Assembly: GCA_018882895.1 (NCBI GenBank)
Contig: VERF01000001.1
Span: forward strand, 91,286 to 134,504
Length of the DNA: 43,219 nucleotides
Direction of reading: 5' to 3'
Origin: Candidatus Kapaibacterium sp.
Lineage (GTDB): Bacteria > Bacteroidota > Ignavibacteria > Kapaibacteriales > Kapaibacteriaceae
The position numbers and the translations under genes are program-made. The notes under the pieces are model-generated. The model searched no databases. It was not told where the DNA came from and was given only the letters and a program-made list of their open reading frames with translations. Shown here in pieces: positions 29,001-37,183 of this stretch. Every line of letters begins with the position of its first letter. The first letter of the stretch is position 1.

Positions 29001-29892
29001 CAATGTTGTCAAGCGTCAGACGCTCGATAGGACGTTCATCAGCTTTCCTGATCTGCCCTTCGGGCTCTCGAATGATAACGTTGAGAACGTCATTCGACTC
29101 TACAATGAGCGCAAGACCACCATCCTGGCAAATCCTGATACCACGAACCGCAACTCACAGCTCCTTAATGCTTTGGCCGATGCATTCCGTGAAGGATTTG
29201 AATCCTGGCAGTTCTTCAGTGGGGAGATCGCTCGAGCTATTCCAGCGCTCAACTGGACTCTGCGTTGGGATGGTATTGAAAAGCTCCCACTTTTCAAGGG
29301 GCTGGCGCAGCGTGTCTTCCTTGAGCACGCATATCAGTCCAATTACACCGAGAATGCCCGCACCAATGACAATGGCCGCTTTGTAGAAGTGCAACAGGTG
29401 AAGTCCGGCTTCACACCGCTGGTCGGATTGAACCTCAGCTTTGACGAGCGTAAGCTCAACGGCCTGCTGACGGCGACGGCCCGCTACAGCGTGACCACGA
29501 CGCATGGATTCAATGCTTCGGCACGCGCCGTGATCTCGCAGGAAACATCCCATGAGTTTCAGATCCAGGCCTCATACCTGCGTCGTAACGTTCCGATCAA
29601 ACTGCTGGGTATGGACCTGAACAACGACCTCGAGCTGACATTCAATACGCAGGTGAGAAAGAACCGCCGCGGACAGTTCGACGTACTCAACTACAAACCG
29701 GGCGGTGCGGTGGTTGATGGCACCACACAGATCGTTGTCGAGCCCCGAGCTCGATACACTCTTAGCGAGCGCGTCACCGCTTCTGCCTTCTTCAAATACG
29801 AAGGAAACTTCAGTGAAGGGGCGGCTAATCCGGGGTTCAGTACCACGCAAGTGGGGGTGGACATACGACTGTCCATCTCCGGCGGAAGGTAG
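23080..29892 (+). CDS. sprA: type IX secretion outer-membrane translocon protein SprA
   Basis: 2270 aa; signal peptide; DVFINRFGLTSPQRSYRYIRPPKGY, PQNPLFGIFGKPEISINVNGEVNIQAGWRWDAQSL, repeated beta-strand-rich blocks; size and motifs as in SprA. GTG start. Confidence 0.93.
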   Translation: MFAISRRTWITLLCAFSVIAAGPTCLLAEVSLLPWLAESEPLHVGALQLTTTLLGSLLRMKPQDTTRRDTLPKGPEGIGDPTNTDYPGYFPDVFINRFGLTSPQRSYRYIRPPKGYTMRGGVDTLGSAITLREITDGSDVGTTVPLSLEAYLDQRREQLLRKARDSALLKYEMKKPLTAAELTKLIDQATNITIPLPQNPLFGIFGKPEISINVNGEVNIQAGWRWDAQSLGTASIAGQNQSAPIFNQNIQVNVSGRIGDKLRMNVDWNTLNQFEFNNRFKIGFEGNDDDIIKRVEFGNVNLESQSALIGGGQTLFGVRADFQFGPLFIKTIASQRRGERQFINARGGSSRQQFTIRAYDYAKNHFFIDTSYFAVWKDYFRTATPALSKVGAQLVVKEIEIWESTTDLREVQANEAVAYADLPSIRYVAGDRYSAALTQAEIKAGIVERGRFIRLDSRRYDVDLNLGTVSVLNLRNDRYYAVSYRVEGPTTSDADDEYVGTLSRNANERDTILLKLIARPQMQPGFRAIWKRMMRNRYPIGVPNINAQDARLGMWYYRSTNDSADVIDGAQDKIVTIFRVDQVNNGTGVEPPDGVFDPRPPIFNSQRGEITFPSLEPFREGLRDYFAAKGNAQLAEQYVFNEVYDTTDIAARLVSAKDRFLIVGEATGTSMGSRIPLAYQLAPGSVRVTLDGVALREGVDFMVDYNSGTLSMLNPRAQLPNANLNVEFEKNDLFNLTTRTLLGMRADMRLFTKRRMNGSIGMTMMNYDQAAIVDRVLPGQEPNANFMFGLDARFNAELPWLTDALNFIPGVDTKEKSTFAFNGEWAMVSPTPNKRFSTVSSDGGKAVAYVDDFESARRYLGFGLTPTTWQHSSASKDSTLWDSDTTAQKFRGKVFWFQKFVPDVPQVDVYPNRAQVQGRNNINPLRIVFAPDERGIHNPNSEFIDPQNPEWNGPDSLSVRQRASEFQGANRQRIWGGLTRLLSPFNTNFDNENIDFIEVMMRIEGYEPGSRMFIDLGQISEDIIPNQGLNTEDRPPANNLVDLGEDTGLDGLTDEQEKSAYPAPLNQEADPARDNYFFDFTSNRNNQTEEQFRRYNNYEGNATQSEFGQFPDTEVLNRNNGQTISLDNSYFRYEVKLIPNPSLNAQIVGGNPASGWYQFRIPVRRPDSIVGNPLFTNIQYARIHFQGGSVKVSIADWGVVGSFWLRNHQFQSGVDQTDTVIQVAYVNREENQDAPDFYTMPPGVRAPQQLQNPDPYQLLYLNEQALVVRTRNLRAGEERFTARIFRPWDLFFYKQLAFFIHGDNTMPSTVSEGATPTAYCFIRFGIDSANYYEFRRPMIRGWQDLRIRIEDLTAIKEIRDKSRVTHRQEFPVPGDPQGVFAIKGNPIMTRISFFGFGIANPAERYPNELSTTMWVNELRAVEPAADNDWAAIGNATLKLADIGDITTAVNTTTPNFHRLEERFGNRMHSTTWTTTVQLGLERLLPKSLRETRIPISYTHAEISETPQFQAQNDVVLETAALAAARDTARKGASEDVANQVAEEVRRRSQRVRVQDQWALNGLRLGIPVKAWYIDDTFNKLTFNFSYSQEFERSQVVQQRFDWRWRFKMDYAVNIAPKLSVSPLKFLTDIWALKAYKDAKINFLPQSLNASINMTRARTTEQSRFLVQASPIIREFIAEKSLGFNWRFVENGFLSPTLDYKVMSMSTMVPFELDENGRQRTASQLTSQIFGGQGSVLNFGSISNYNQNVTLSFRPRLPDIGGLNRFLETSSSYTANFTLFDPLQADTSLRDVVREGRYTATFRLSPVLRWRQLGNEIFGTPPKDGGGIGRIFQEIFFGFENLTTTFNQGTNAINKGVLGQSGFGNLWSRTVLFRDNDPSLGPSAAYQLGLVSNPHGEVSIEPSSSFPFFRLTSAPGIRPANAVMQDDYSQKNTLQLQTSRPLWPGATLDLTMRTDVGFTRNQRVETDAAGIPTFTNVVKRQTLDRTFISFPDLPFGLSNDNVENVIRLYNERKTTILANPDTTNRNSQLLNALADAFREGFESWQFFSGEIARAIPALNWTLRWDGIEKLPLFKGLAQRVFLEHAYQSNYTENARTNDNGRFVEVQQVKSGFTPLVGLNLSFDERKLNGLLTATARYSVTTTHGFNASARAVISQETSHEFQIQASYLRRNVPIKLLGMDLNNDLELTFNTQVRKNRRGQFDVLNYKPGGAVVDGTTQIVVEPRARYTLSERVTASAFFKYEGNFSEGAANPGFSTTQVGVDIRLSISGGR

Positions 29893-29940
29893 CGTGAAAC
29901 GTCCATGAAACAAGGGTTTTACTGAGTACGCCCTGCTTCG

Positions 29941-29948
29941 TACCTTTG
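29941..29948 (+). promoter_or_regulatory. -7 element TACCTTTG upstream of parA
   Basis: Exact TAnnTTTG match 90 nt before the parA ATG. Confidence 0.4.
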
Positions 29949-30037
29949 CGACTGCTGCGCGGCAGGCACGCTGCGAATCATGCTGAAAACTTCACCTCAT
30001 TTGTGACTCGTGTCACAGTCCTGGAGTCGTCAATCCA

Positions 30038-30826
30038 ATGGGAAAGATCATTGCCGTTGCAAACCAGAAGGGTGGCGTGGGCAAGACCACGACCGCCGTC
30101 AACCTTGCCGCTTCTCTGGCTGCAACTGAGCAACGCACGCTGCTTGTAGACATCGATCCACAGGCAAATGCGTCGCATGGATATGGAGTCGACACGTCGG
30201 CACTCGATAAAACAGTTTACGAAGTGCTTGTCAATCGCTTGCCGGTTGAGACCGTTGTTGTCACCACGGCCATGCCATATCTGGATCTCGTGCCGTCGCA
30301 TATCAACCTCGTAGGTGCCGAGATTGAGCTCATCGACGTACCGCAGCGTGAACAGCTGCTTAAGTCGATCCTTTCGTCGATCAAGGATAAGTACGACTAT
30401 GTCGTCATCGATTGTCCACCTTCGCTTGGTCTGCTGACGTTGAACTCCCTGACGGCTGCTGATTCGGTCCTGATCCCTGTCCAGTGCGAGTTCTACGCAC
30501 TCGAAGGGCTTGGTCAGCTGCTCAATACTATTTCGATCGTTCGCCGCACATCAAATCCGAGCCTCGAGATCGAAGGCGTTCTGTTGACGATGTACGACTC
30601 ACGTTTGCGTCTGAGCAATCAGGTGGTGGACGAAGTACGACGTCATTTTGAGGACAAGGCTTGCAAGACCGTGATCTCACGCAATGTGCGTCTGTCGGAG
30701 GCCCCGAGTCATGGTAAGCCAGTGTTGCTTTATGACGCATCAAGTATCGGAGCTCAGAACTATCTGGCACTGGCCACAGAGATCCTTGAAAAGAATGCCG
30801 CCACCGCCGGTGCTCTGGTCGGCTAA
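30038..30826 (+). CDS. parA: chromosome partitioning ATPase ParA/Soj
   Basis: [28 protein letters not shown]...[12 protein letters not shown]...[20 protein letters not shown]. Confidence 0.97.
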   Translation: MGKIIAVANQKGGVGKTTTAVNLAASLAATEQRTLLVDIDPQANASHGYGVDTSALDKTVYEVLVNRLPVETVVVTTAMPYLDLVPSHINLVGAEIELIDVPQREQLLKSILSSIKDKYDYVVIDCPPSLGLLTLNSLTAADSVLIPVQCEFYALEGLGQLLNTISIVRRTSNPSLEIEGVLLTMYDSRLRLSNQVVDEVRRHFEDKACKTVISRNVRLSEAPSHGKPVLLYDASSIGAQNYLALATEILEKNAATAGALVG

Positions 30827-30844
30827 TTCGGGAGATGTAACAGC

Positions 30845-31804
30845 GTGAAACAAGGACTCGGACTCGGTAAGGGCATTGGGGCTCTGATCCCGAAGGAACT
30901 TCTACGGCCGGAATCGACAGCGCAACAGCCGCTGGTTGGCGATGCGCAGCCATTGGGGGTAACATCGATCGAGATCGACAAGATCTCGACCAATCCTGTT
31001 CAGCCCCGTCACTACTTTGATCAGAAGGCTCTCGAAGAACTAGCTCAGTCGATTGCAGTTCATGGGGTGATCACGCCGATCACGGTTCGTAGACACTTCG
31101 ATGGCTACGAGCTTATCAGTGGTGAACGCCGGTTCCGTGCATCGCAAATGGCTGGACTGACGGTGATTCCTGCTCATGTGATCGAGGTCGGATCGGATGC
31201 TCAGATGCTCGAGATCGCACTCGTTGAGAATGTTCAACGCGAAGATCTCGATCCGCTGGAAGTAGCACAAGGATATCAGCGCCTCATCGATGACTGCAAC
31301 CTGAAGCAGGAAGATGTAGCGGTCAAGGTCGGCAAGGACCGCAGTACAGTTGCGAACTCGCTTCGACTTCTCAAGCTTCCGGCCGATATTCAGGCTGCGC
31401 TCAGAAATCGACGCATCAGTATGGGGCATGCACGAGCGCTGCTGGCCCTTTCGTCGGAAAGTAGAATGCTGGCGGTGCTTCGAGAGATCGTCAACCGTGA
31501 GCTATCGGTACGTAAGACCGAAGCACTCGTGAAGGATCTTGAACTCGGACGTAAGGAGATCAATCGTTCAGGACAGATCCAGTCGCGCCAGTCCAAGTCG
31601 TCACAGCCGGCTGCACCGAAGGAGACCGACAAGTCTATTCAGGCCATCGAAGATTCACTTCGGCATGTGTTTGCCACTCAAGTACGGGTGAAGGTGAAGG
31701 CTGACGATACCGGAGCGATCGAAGTCGAGTTCTTCTCATTGGAGGAACTCGAACGGCTCCTTGATATCATGATGTCGACGCCCGTTCAGGGTGGATCACG
31801 ATGA
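30845..31804 (+). CDS. parB: chromosome partitioning protein ParB/Spo0J
   Basis: GLGKGIGALIP, NPVQPRHYFDQKALEELAQSIAVHGVITPITVR, YELISGERRFRASQMAGLTVIPAHV; GTG start. Confidence 0.97.
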   Translation: MKQGLGLGKGIGALIPKELLRPESTAQQPLVGDAQPLGVTSIEIDKISTNPVQPRHYFDQKALEELAQSIAVHGVITPITVRRHFDGYELISGERRFRASQMAGLTVIPAHVIEVGSDAQMLEIALVENVQREDLDPLEVAQGYQRLIDDCNLKQEDVAVKVGKDRSTVANSLRLLKLPADIQAALRNRRISMGHARALLALSSESRMLAVLREIVNRELSVRKTEALVKDLELGRKEINRSGQIQSRQSKSSQPAAPKETDKSIQAIEDSLRHVFATQVRVKVKADDTGAIEVEFFSLEELERLLDIMMSTPVQGGSR

Positions 31805-32214
31805 GCTCCGAAGTTGCCCGACATACGTCGCAGTATCGTGTTCGTTACAGCGATACCGACAAGATGGGCGTGGTGTATCATGGCAATTACCTTCGTCTGT
31901 TTGAGATCGGGCGAACCGAGTTCCTTCGTGACAGGGGACTGCCCTACAGTCAGATGGAGCACGATGGATATATGCTGCCGGTGCTCGAAGCAAAATGTGA
32001 GTTTCTTCTGCCGGCTCGCTATGATGATGTTCTTGAGATCCATACGCTTGTAGAGCCCCTTGATGGCATGCGTCTGACCATCAGGTACGAGATCACCCGA
32101 GCTGAGGCTACACTCGTGCGCGGATGGACTCGTCACACGTTCGTGCGATCGGAGACGTTTCGTCCGACGCGTCCTCCGGAGTTTTTTCTCAAAGTGGTCG
32201 GAGATCATCAGTGA
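31801..32214 (+). CDS. acyl-CoA thioesterase, YbgC/4HBT family
   Basis: YRVRYSDTDKMGVVYHGNYLRLFEIGRTEFLRDRGLPY. Confidence 0.92.
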   Translation: MSSEVARHTSQYRVRYSDTDKMGVVYHGNYLRLFEIGRTEFLRDRGLPYSQMEHDGYMLPVLEAKCEFLLPARYDDVLEIHTLVEPLDGMRLTIRYEITRAEATLVRGWTRHTFVRSETFRPTRPPEFFLKVVGDHQ

Positions 32215-33176
32215 ATCGATTTCCTCAGGTGGTGCTGCTGCGCTATGCCGTGCTGCTGATCGGCTGTGTCTCCGCGTCCGCAATCATGAATGCTCAGCAG
32301 ACGTTCATATTTAACTTTCTGAGAAGTACCATCAGCGCCCGAATGGCTGGTCTTGGAGGAGCAACGGTTGCCGTTGCGCAAGATCCTGCGAACATGGTCA
32401 TCAACCCGGCAGTTCTGACGACGGTGGATTCGTCCGTTGTGACGGCCACCTTCATCAAACACGTTCTTGATATCAACGCCGGCTACGCCACATATAACCG
32501 AAACGTTGAAGGCCTTGGCAACATGGGCTTCACGGTCGGATATCTCAACTACGGTTCGTTTTCCAGAACGTCGGTCACCGGCGACCGTACAGGTTCATTC
32601 GGCGCAAATGATATCGCCGTATCGGCATCCTTGGCCAACGAACTTGACTCGACGCTCAGTTATGGTGTGACGGCCAAGATCCTTCATTCGACCATACCCG
32701 ACATGTCATCAACCGCTCTTGCTGTTGATGCCGGTCTTCTGTATCAGATTCCTGCCAAGCGGGTGAACATCGGCCTGAGCATACTTAACATCGGTACGCA
32801 GCTAAGCACCTACGACGGTGTGCGTGATCGTTTGCCACTGGATATGCGTTTGGGTGTGAGCCATCGTTTGCGCGGCCTTCCGCTTCTGGTGAATTTCTCA
32901 CTGAATCACCTTACGGATGAGACCGATGACATTCTCGACCGGCTTTCCAACTTTTCGGTAGGGGGCGAGCTGTATCTGGGCAAGGTTTTGCAGGCACGCC
33001 TGTCGTACGACAATCGGCTTCGTAATACATCGAGCGTCAACATTGCATCGCAGCTCTCCGGACTCAGTGCCGGAGTAGGACTGCGTCTACCGAGTTTTTC
33101 GTTCGACTACGCCTACAGCGCCCTTGGCGCTGCGGCGGTGATGCATCGTCTGAGTCTCGTGGTTCCACTCCAGTAA
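32211..33176 (+). CDS. porQ: type IX secretion system protein PorQ (PorV/PorQ family)
   Basis: FNFLRSTISARMAGLGGATVAVAQDPANMVINPAVL...; outer-membrane barrel of PorQ type. GTG start at 32211 overlapping the upstream TGA; track ORF start (32124) lies inside the upstream gene. Confidence 0.88.
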   Translation: MNRFPQVVLLRYAVLLIGCVSASAIMNAQQTFIFNFLRSTISARMAGLGGATVAVAQDPANMVINPAVLTTVDSSVVTATFIKHVLDINAGYATYNRNVEGLGNMGFTVGYLNYGSFSRTSVTGDRTGSFGANDIAVSASLANELDSTLSYGVTAKILHSTIPDMSSTALAVDAGLLYQIPAKRVNIGLSILNIGTQLSTYDGVRDRLPLDMRLGVSHRLRGLPLLVNFSLNHLTDETDDILDRLSNFSVGGELYLGKVLQARLSYDNRLRNTSSVNIASQLSGLSAGVGLRLPSFSFDYAYSALGAAAVMHRLSLVVPLQ

Positions 33177-33181
33177 GGACC

Positions 33182-33913
33182 ATGCTGATGACCTATCTAG
33201 GCTTCCATCTTCGGATGACGCTTCCGCTTCTTGGCCTATGCATGCTGTGCTGGCTTCTTGCGGGCCCTTCTGCCGAAGCGCTCACCGCAATTGCCGTCCT
33301 GTGCGCTGTGGTGGTGGTGTTCACGTTCCCCTGGGACTCCTGGGCCGTGAGAAGGGGCGTGTGGGACTTCCCGGATGACAGGCTGCTTGGACGCATCGGC
33401 GTGCTGCCATACGAGGAGGTTGCCTTCTTCGTTATCCAGACCCTTCAAGTGTCGTTTCTTACGCTCGCACTTGTGCGATGGTTCCCGACCGATGCCACCA
33501 GAGTGCTTGAAGTATCGATACCGGGCCTGACGGTTTCCGGCGTGATCCTTGCTCTGACGGTCGTGATCGGCATCCTTACCCGTGGTGTGCGTTCCAGGCG
33601 CAGAGACATCACCTATGCGTGGCATCTGGGTATCTGGTTTCTGCCGCTGATCTCTGCCCAGTGGGGATTCGGTTGGAGCATCCTGTCTCCGCGTCTGCCT
33701 GTGATCGCGGCCTCGACTCTTGCCATCGGCACGATTCTTACCTTGGCCGATGTGTGGGCCGTCCGGCGTGGCATCTGGTTTTTTGACGACAAGCAGATCA
33801 CCGGCATCATGCTTGGAAAGATCCTTCCGTGGGAAGAGGCGGCGTTCTTCTGCGTTACCAGCCTGTTGGTGGCACAGAGTATTCTTTTGTTCATCCCTGA
33901 ATCACTTCGATAG
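33182..33913 (+). CDS. lycopene cyclase domain protein (fused CrtYc/CrtYd type)
   Basis: Two homologous membrane halves: WDSWAVRRGVWDFPDDRLLGRIGVLPYEEVAFFVIQT and ADVWAVRRGIWFFDDKQITGIMLGKILPWEEAAFFCVTS. Confidence 0.9.
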   Translation: MLMTYLGFHLRMTLPLLGLCMLCWLLAGPSAEALTAIAVLCAVVVVFTFPWDSWAVRRGVWDFPDDRLLGRIGVLPYEEVAFFVIQTLQVSFLTLALVRWFPTDATRVLEVSIPGLTVSGVILALTVVIGILTRGVRSRRRDITYAWHLGIWFLPLISAQWGFGWSILSPRLPVIAASTLAIGTILTLADVWAVRRGIWFFDDKQITGIMLGKILPWEEAAFFCVTSLLVAQSILLFIPESLR

Positions 33914-33934
33914 TTCGGAGTCAGACCAACACCC

Positions 33935-36106
33935 ATGGAGAGTCTCAGTCTTGATCTTGCCGGCGGTCCCTGGTATGTCTACGTTGCCTTTGCTCTCATA
34001 GCAATTGCGGTGTCGACATTCTTCTATCGAGTGACGAATCCTCCGCTCGATCGACGGATGCGTTCGACGCTGATCGTCCTTCGTTCGATTGGTCTGATGG
34101 CCCTGATCCTGTTGCTCTACGAGCCCCTTGCCCGCTTCCGCCGCAGTGAGACCATTCAGCCGCGCGTGGCCGTAGCAGTGGATGTCTCCAGGTCGATGAA
34201 TATGCGAGACCGATCTCGTGACAGACAAGCTGATGTTCGTTCGGTGGTGAAGCAGGTATCGGACCGCCTTGGTGATGCTGCCGATGTCTATGTGTTTGAC
34301 GAGACGCTGCGCAACCTGTCAGGCTCGATCGATACCATGCGTATGGCAGGATTCCGATCCGACATCGGTGCTGCCATTCGCAAACTCGCAAACGCAGGCG
34401 CCGATGCCGATTATGGAGCCGTGCTGCTGATCAGTGACGGAAATCATAACAGTGGTGAGCAGCCGCTCTATGCGGCGGAACGAAGTGGTGTAGCTGTCTA
34501 TTCACTCGGCATTGGTGACAGCATTCCGCCGGCAGACCTGCGCATGGTGGCCCTGACATCTTCCGGTGTCGGCGTGGTGAATGAGCAGATGCCCATCACA
34601 ATTGATGTAGAGCAGACATACATTTCCGACCGAAGTGCTGCGGTGGTGATCAACGACAATGGCACCGACGTTGTGCGGCTGCCATTGGAGCTTAGACAAT
34701 CGGTACCACGCTATCAGCTCACGTATCAGTGGACGCCGAGTTCCGAGGGCATGCACCTCGTGACGGCCAGGATCGTTGATGCCGGATCGGAGTTCACACA
34801 AATGAACAACACTGCACAGACAACCATCCGCGTGCGCAAGAACAAGAAGCGAGTTGTTCTGTTTGCCGGTGCACCAAGTCCTGACGTTTCATTCATACGG
34901 ACCTCCATAGCGCAGGACCCATCGCTGGAACTGGGGACCTTTATTCATCGTGAGGGCCCATCCTTCTATGAGGGAGCACCGAGCGTAGCTGCGTTGGCTG
35001 ATGCAACCTCTATTGTGCTCATTGGCTTTCCGACGGCATTCACTCCCAAGTCCGTGATTGATGACATTGCGAGCCGATGTCGCAGGGGAGCATCGCTGCT
35101 GTTCGTTGCGTCGGTCTCTACCGACTACGGCAAACTGGGGGCATTGGCCGAGTTCCTTCCATTTCGGGTCACCTCCAATCGACCGATCGAGATCAGCGTC
35201 GCGGCTGACGTATCCACGGTGGCCACGGCCGATCCGCTGATGCGCTTGTCAGGGGGCGAGCAGGATGCCGAAACATGGAACAGTCTGCCCCCGATCTACC
35301 GCACGGAATTGTTCGTAGAACCAACCGCAGGGGCAACGGTGCTTGCGCGACTGAAGATCGGCTCAACACCGATTGATGAGCCCCTTATCATCAAGCGCGA
35401 TATCGGACAATCCAGGTCACTAGCCGTCCTTGGGCACGGTCTTTACCGTTGGAAGCTGCTCGGACAGGGTCCGGCACAGGCTCGGGGAAGCGCGGTGTCG
35501 GATGTGCTGCAGACGTTCACCGGCAACACGATGAAGTGGCTTGCCGTGCGAGACGACGAGCGACGGGTTCAAATACGCAGCACGCACGAGACCTATGTTG
35601 TGGGCGAAACCGTGGCCTTCACTGCATCAGTTTTCGACCAGACATTTTCCGCCGTTGATGACGCCGAGGTGCGGCTGGTGCTTGACGGCGCAGGGGCGCA
35701 GCGAACCGTTGAGCTTTCTCCCAAGGGTGCAGGTCAGTACGGAGCGTCGATCGGAAGCCTGCCACCTGGGCGGTATTCGTTCTCCGGCATGGCATCGGTT
35801 CGTGGAGTTGCGCTTGGTCGAGACCAGGGCACGTTCACCGTGAGCCAGATCGGACTGGAAGAGCAGACGACTGCAATGAACGCATCACTTCTGCGCGTTC
35901 TTTCTCAACGCACAGGCGCCCGATTCAGCGGCATCGATTCTGTGGATGCACTGTTGGATGCGATGATGAACGACCCACGTTTGCGACCGATCGTTCGTAC
36001 GAGTGAGCGCGAATTGGCATTGCACCACCTGCCGTGGATCATCGCAGTTGCCATTGCCGCTTTTGCAACGGAGTGGTTTCTGCGAAAGCGTAGGGGGCTT
36101 GTCTGA
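33935..36106 (+). CDS. membrane protein with von Willebrand factor A domain
   Basis: N-terminal TMs; VWA MIDAS (VAVDVSRSM), AVLLISDGNHNSGEQP; C-terminal TM (WIIAVAIAAFATEWFLRKRRG). Confidence 0.85.
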   Translation: MESLSLDLAGGPWYVYVAFALIAIAVSTFFYRVTNPPLDRRMRSTLIVLRSIGLMALILLLYEPLARFRRSETIQPRVAVAVDVSRSMNMRDRSRDRQADVRSVVKQVSDRLGDAADVYVFDETLRNLSGSIDTMRMAGFRSDIGAAIRKLANAGADADYGAVLLISDGNHNSGEQPLYAAERSGVAVYSLGIGDSIPPADLRMVALTSSGVGVVNEQMPITIDVEQTYISDRSAAVVINDNGTDVVRLPLELRQSVPRYQLTYQWTPSSEGMHLVTARIVDAGSEFTQMNNTAQTTIRVRKNKKRVVLFAGAPSPDVSFIRTSIAQDPSLELGTFIHREGPSFYEGAPSVAALADATSIVLIGFPTAFTPKSVIDDIASRCRRGASLLFVASVSTDYGKLGALAEFLPFRVTSNRPIEISVAADVSTVATADPLMRLSGGEQDAETWNSLPPIYRTELFVEPTAGATVLARLKIGSTPIDEPLIIKRDIGQSRSLAVLGHGLYRWKLLGQGPAQARGSAVSDVLQTFTGNTMKWLAVRDDERRVQIRSTHETYVVGETVAFTASVFDQTFSAVDDAEVRLVLDGAGAQRTVELSPKGAGQYGASIGSLPPGRYSFSGMASVRGVALGRDQGTFTVSQIGLEEQTTAMNASLLRVLSQRTGARFSGIDSVDALLDAMMNDPRLRPIVRTSERELALHHLPWIIAVAIAAFATEWFLRKRRGLV

Positions 36107-36735
36107 TGTCACGTCAGCTGCCGCCTGGCTTGGCCTCGCTCTACAGGGAACGACGCAAAGAGATCGCTGCACGACTTGATGACTTTGCCAAGGTGGCGCC
36201 GCAGCAACGGTTTTATGAGCTCTGCTTCTGTCTGATGACTCCGCAGTCGAGTGCCGTGCATGCCTCGATGGTGCAGACTGAACTGGAGAAGATGGACTTT
36301 CTTGCAAAGGGTCAAGACGTCGTCGATGTGCTTCGAGCTCCCGATAGATACATCCGGTTCCATCATACGAAGCACCGCCGCCTCCACCGTGCCCGTGAGC
36401 AATGGTCTGTGTTAGAGGCAGTTCTCGACGACTCGACTATCAGCGAGCAGGAGCGCCGCAATTCTCTACGAGAACTCGTCGATGGTTTTGGTATGAAGGA
36501 AGCAAGCCACTTTCTGCGCAACATTGGCCACAGAGGGCTTGCCATCATTGACCGGCATCTGCTGACGAATCTTGTAACGTGCGGCGTGTATGAAGAGATT
36601 CCATCAGTGTCAACAATCAAGCGCTATGAAGACGTTGAGCGGAGTTTCACGGCCTACTGCGTGGCCATCGGCATTGATATGGACGAGATCGACCTGCTGT
36701 TCTGGTGTGCTCAGACAGGACACATTCTGAAGTAG
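36106..36735 (+). CDS. Ogg2-type 8-oxoguanine DNA glycosylase/AP lyase
   Basis: HhH-GPD-like LVDGFGMKEASHFLRNIGHRGLAIIDRHLL with Lys/Asp, and a C-terminal WCAQTGHILK tail like archaeal Ogg. Confidence 0.78.
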   Translation: MSRQLPPGLASLYRERRKEIAARLDDFAKVAPQQRFYELCFCLMTPQSSAVHASMVQTELEKMDFLAKGQDVVDVLRAPDRYIRFHHTKHRRLHRAREQWSVLEAVLDDSTISEQERRNSLRELVDGFGMKEASHFLRNIGHRGLAIIDRHLLTNLVTCGVYEEIPSVSTIKRYEDVERSFTAYCVAIGIDMDEIDLLFWCAQTGHILK

Positions 36736-36740
36736 CCAGA

Positions 36741-37139
36741 TCAATGATGAGCCGCCGCGGCAAGTTGCGCAAGCCGCTCTGTAGGAAGCACTGCCTGCTC
36801 CTGCGTTCCTTCGGCGAGGATGACGTCACTGTCGGCAATACGTGCCTCGATGGAGCAGAGTATTCTGTTGCCCTTGATCTGCGTCACACGCGCCCGCACA
36901 ACCACGTGTGCGCCAACGGCAGCCATTGCCTTGTGATGGATGCTGAGCCCGGTTCCGCAGGCATTCTCATTGTCGTCGAAAAATGGTTCAATGGCCCGCC
37001 GCGCGGCCACCTCTGCATGGTATCCAAGCCAAAATGTCGAATAGACTGGATGCAGGATTCGGTCATCAAGACGCGCAACCATCTCTGTGGTCACCGTGAC
37101 CTTTACAACGCCTTCTGCAGATTCAATGCCGACTTTCAT
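36741..37139 (-). CDS. thioesterase-superfamily protein (FlK-like)
   Basis: VTTEMVARLDDRILHPVYSTFWLGYHAEVAARRAIEPFFDDNENACGTGLSIHHKAMAAVGAHVVVRARVTQIKGNRILCSIEARI. Confidence 0.8.
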   Translation of the reverse strand: MKVGIESAEGVVKVTVTTEMVARLDDRILHPVYSTFWLGYHAEVAARRAIEPFFDDNENACGTGLSIHHKAMAAVGAHVVVRARVTQIKGNRILCSIEARIADSDVILAEGTQEQAVLPTERLAQLAAAAHH

Positions 37140-37170
37140 GGATGCGTCTCTCTGAGTTCCACCGGGTCCC

Positions 37171-37178
37171 TAACTTTG
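37171..37178 (+). promoter_or_regulatory. -7 element TAACTTTG 5 nt upstream of mtaB start
   Basis: TAnnTTTG match immediately before ATG at 37184. Confidence 0.55.
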
Positions 37179-37183
37179 CGGCC

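Noticed and set aside
29890-30855. parS-like half-sites CGTGAAAC near 29894 and at the parB start (30844), bracketing parA
   Set aside because: No full TGTTTCACGTGAAACA palindrome; another GTTTCACG occurs inside the Ogg2 gene (about 36643), so the half-sites may be chance.
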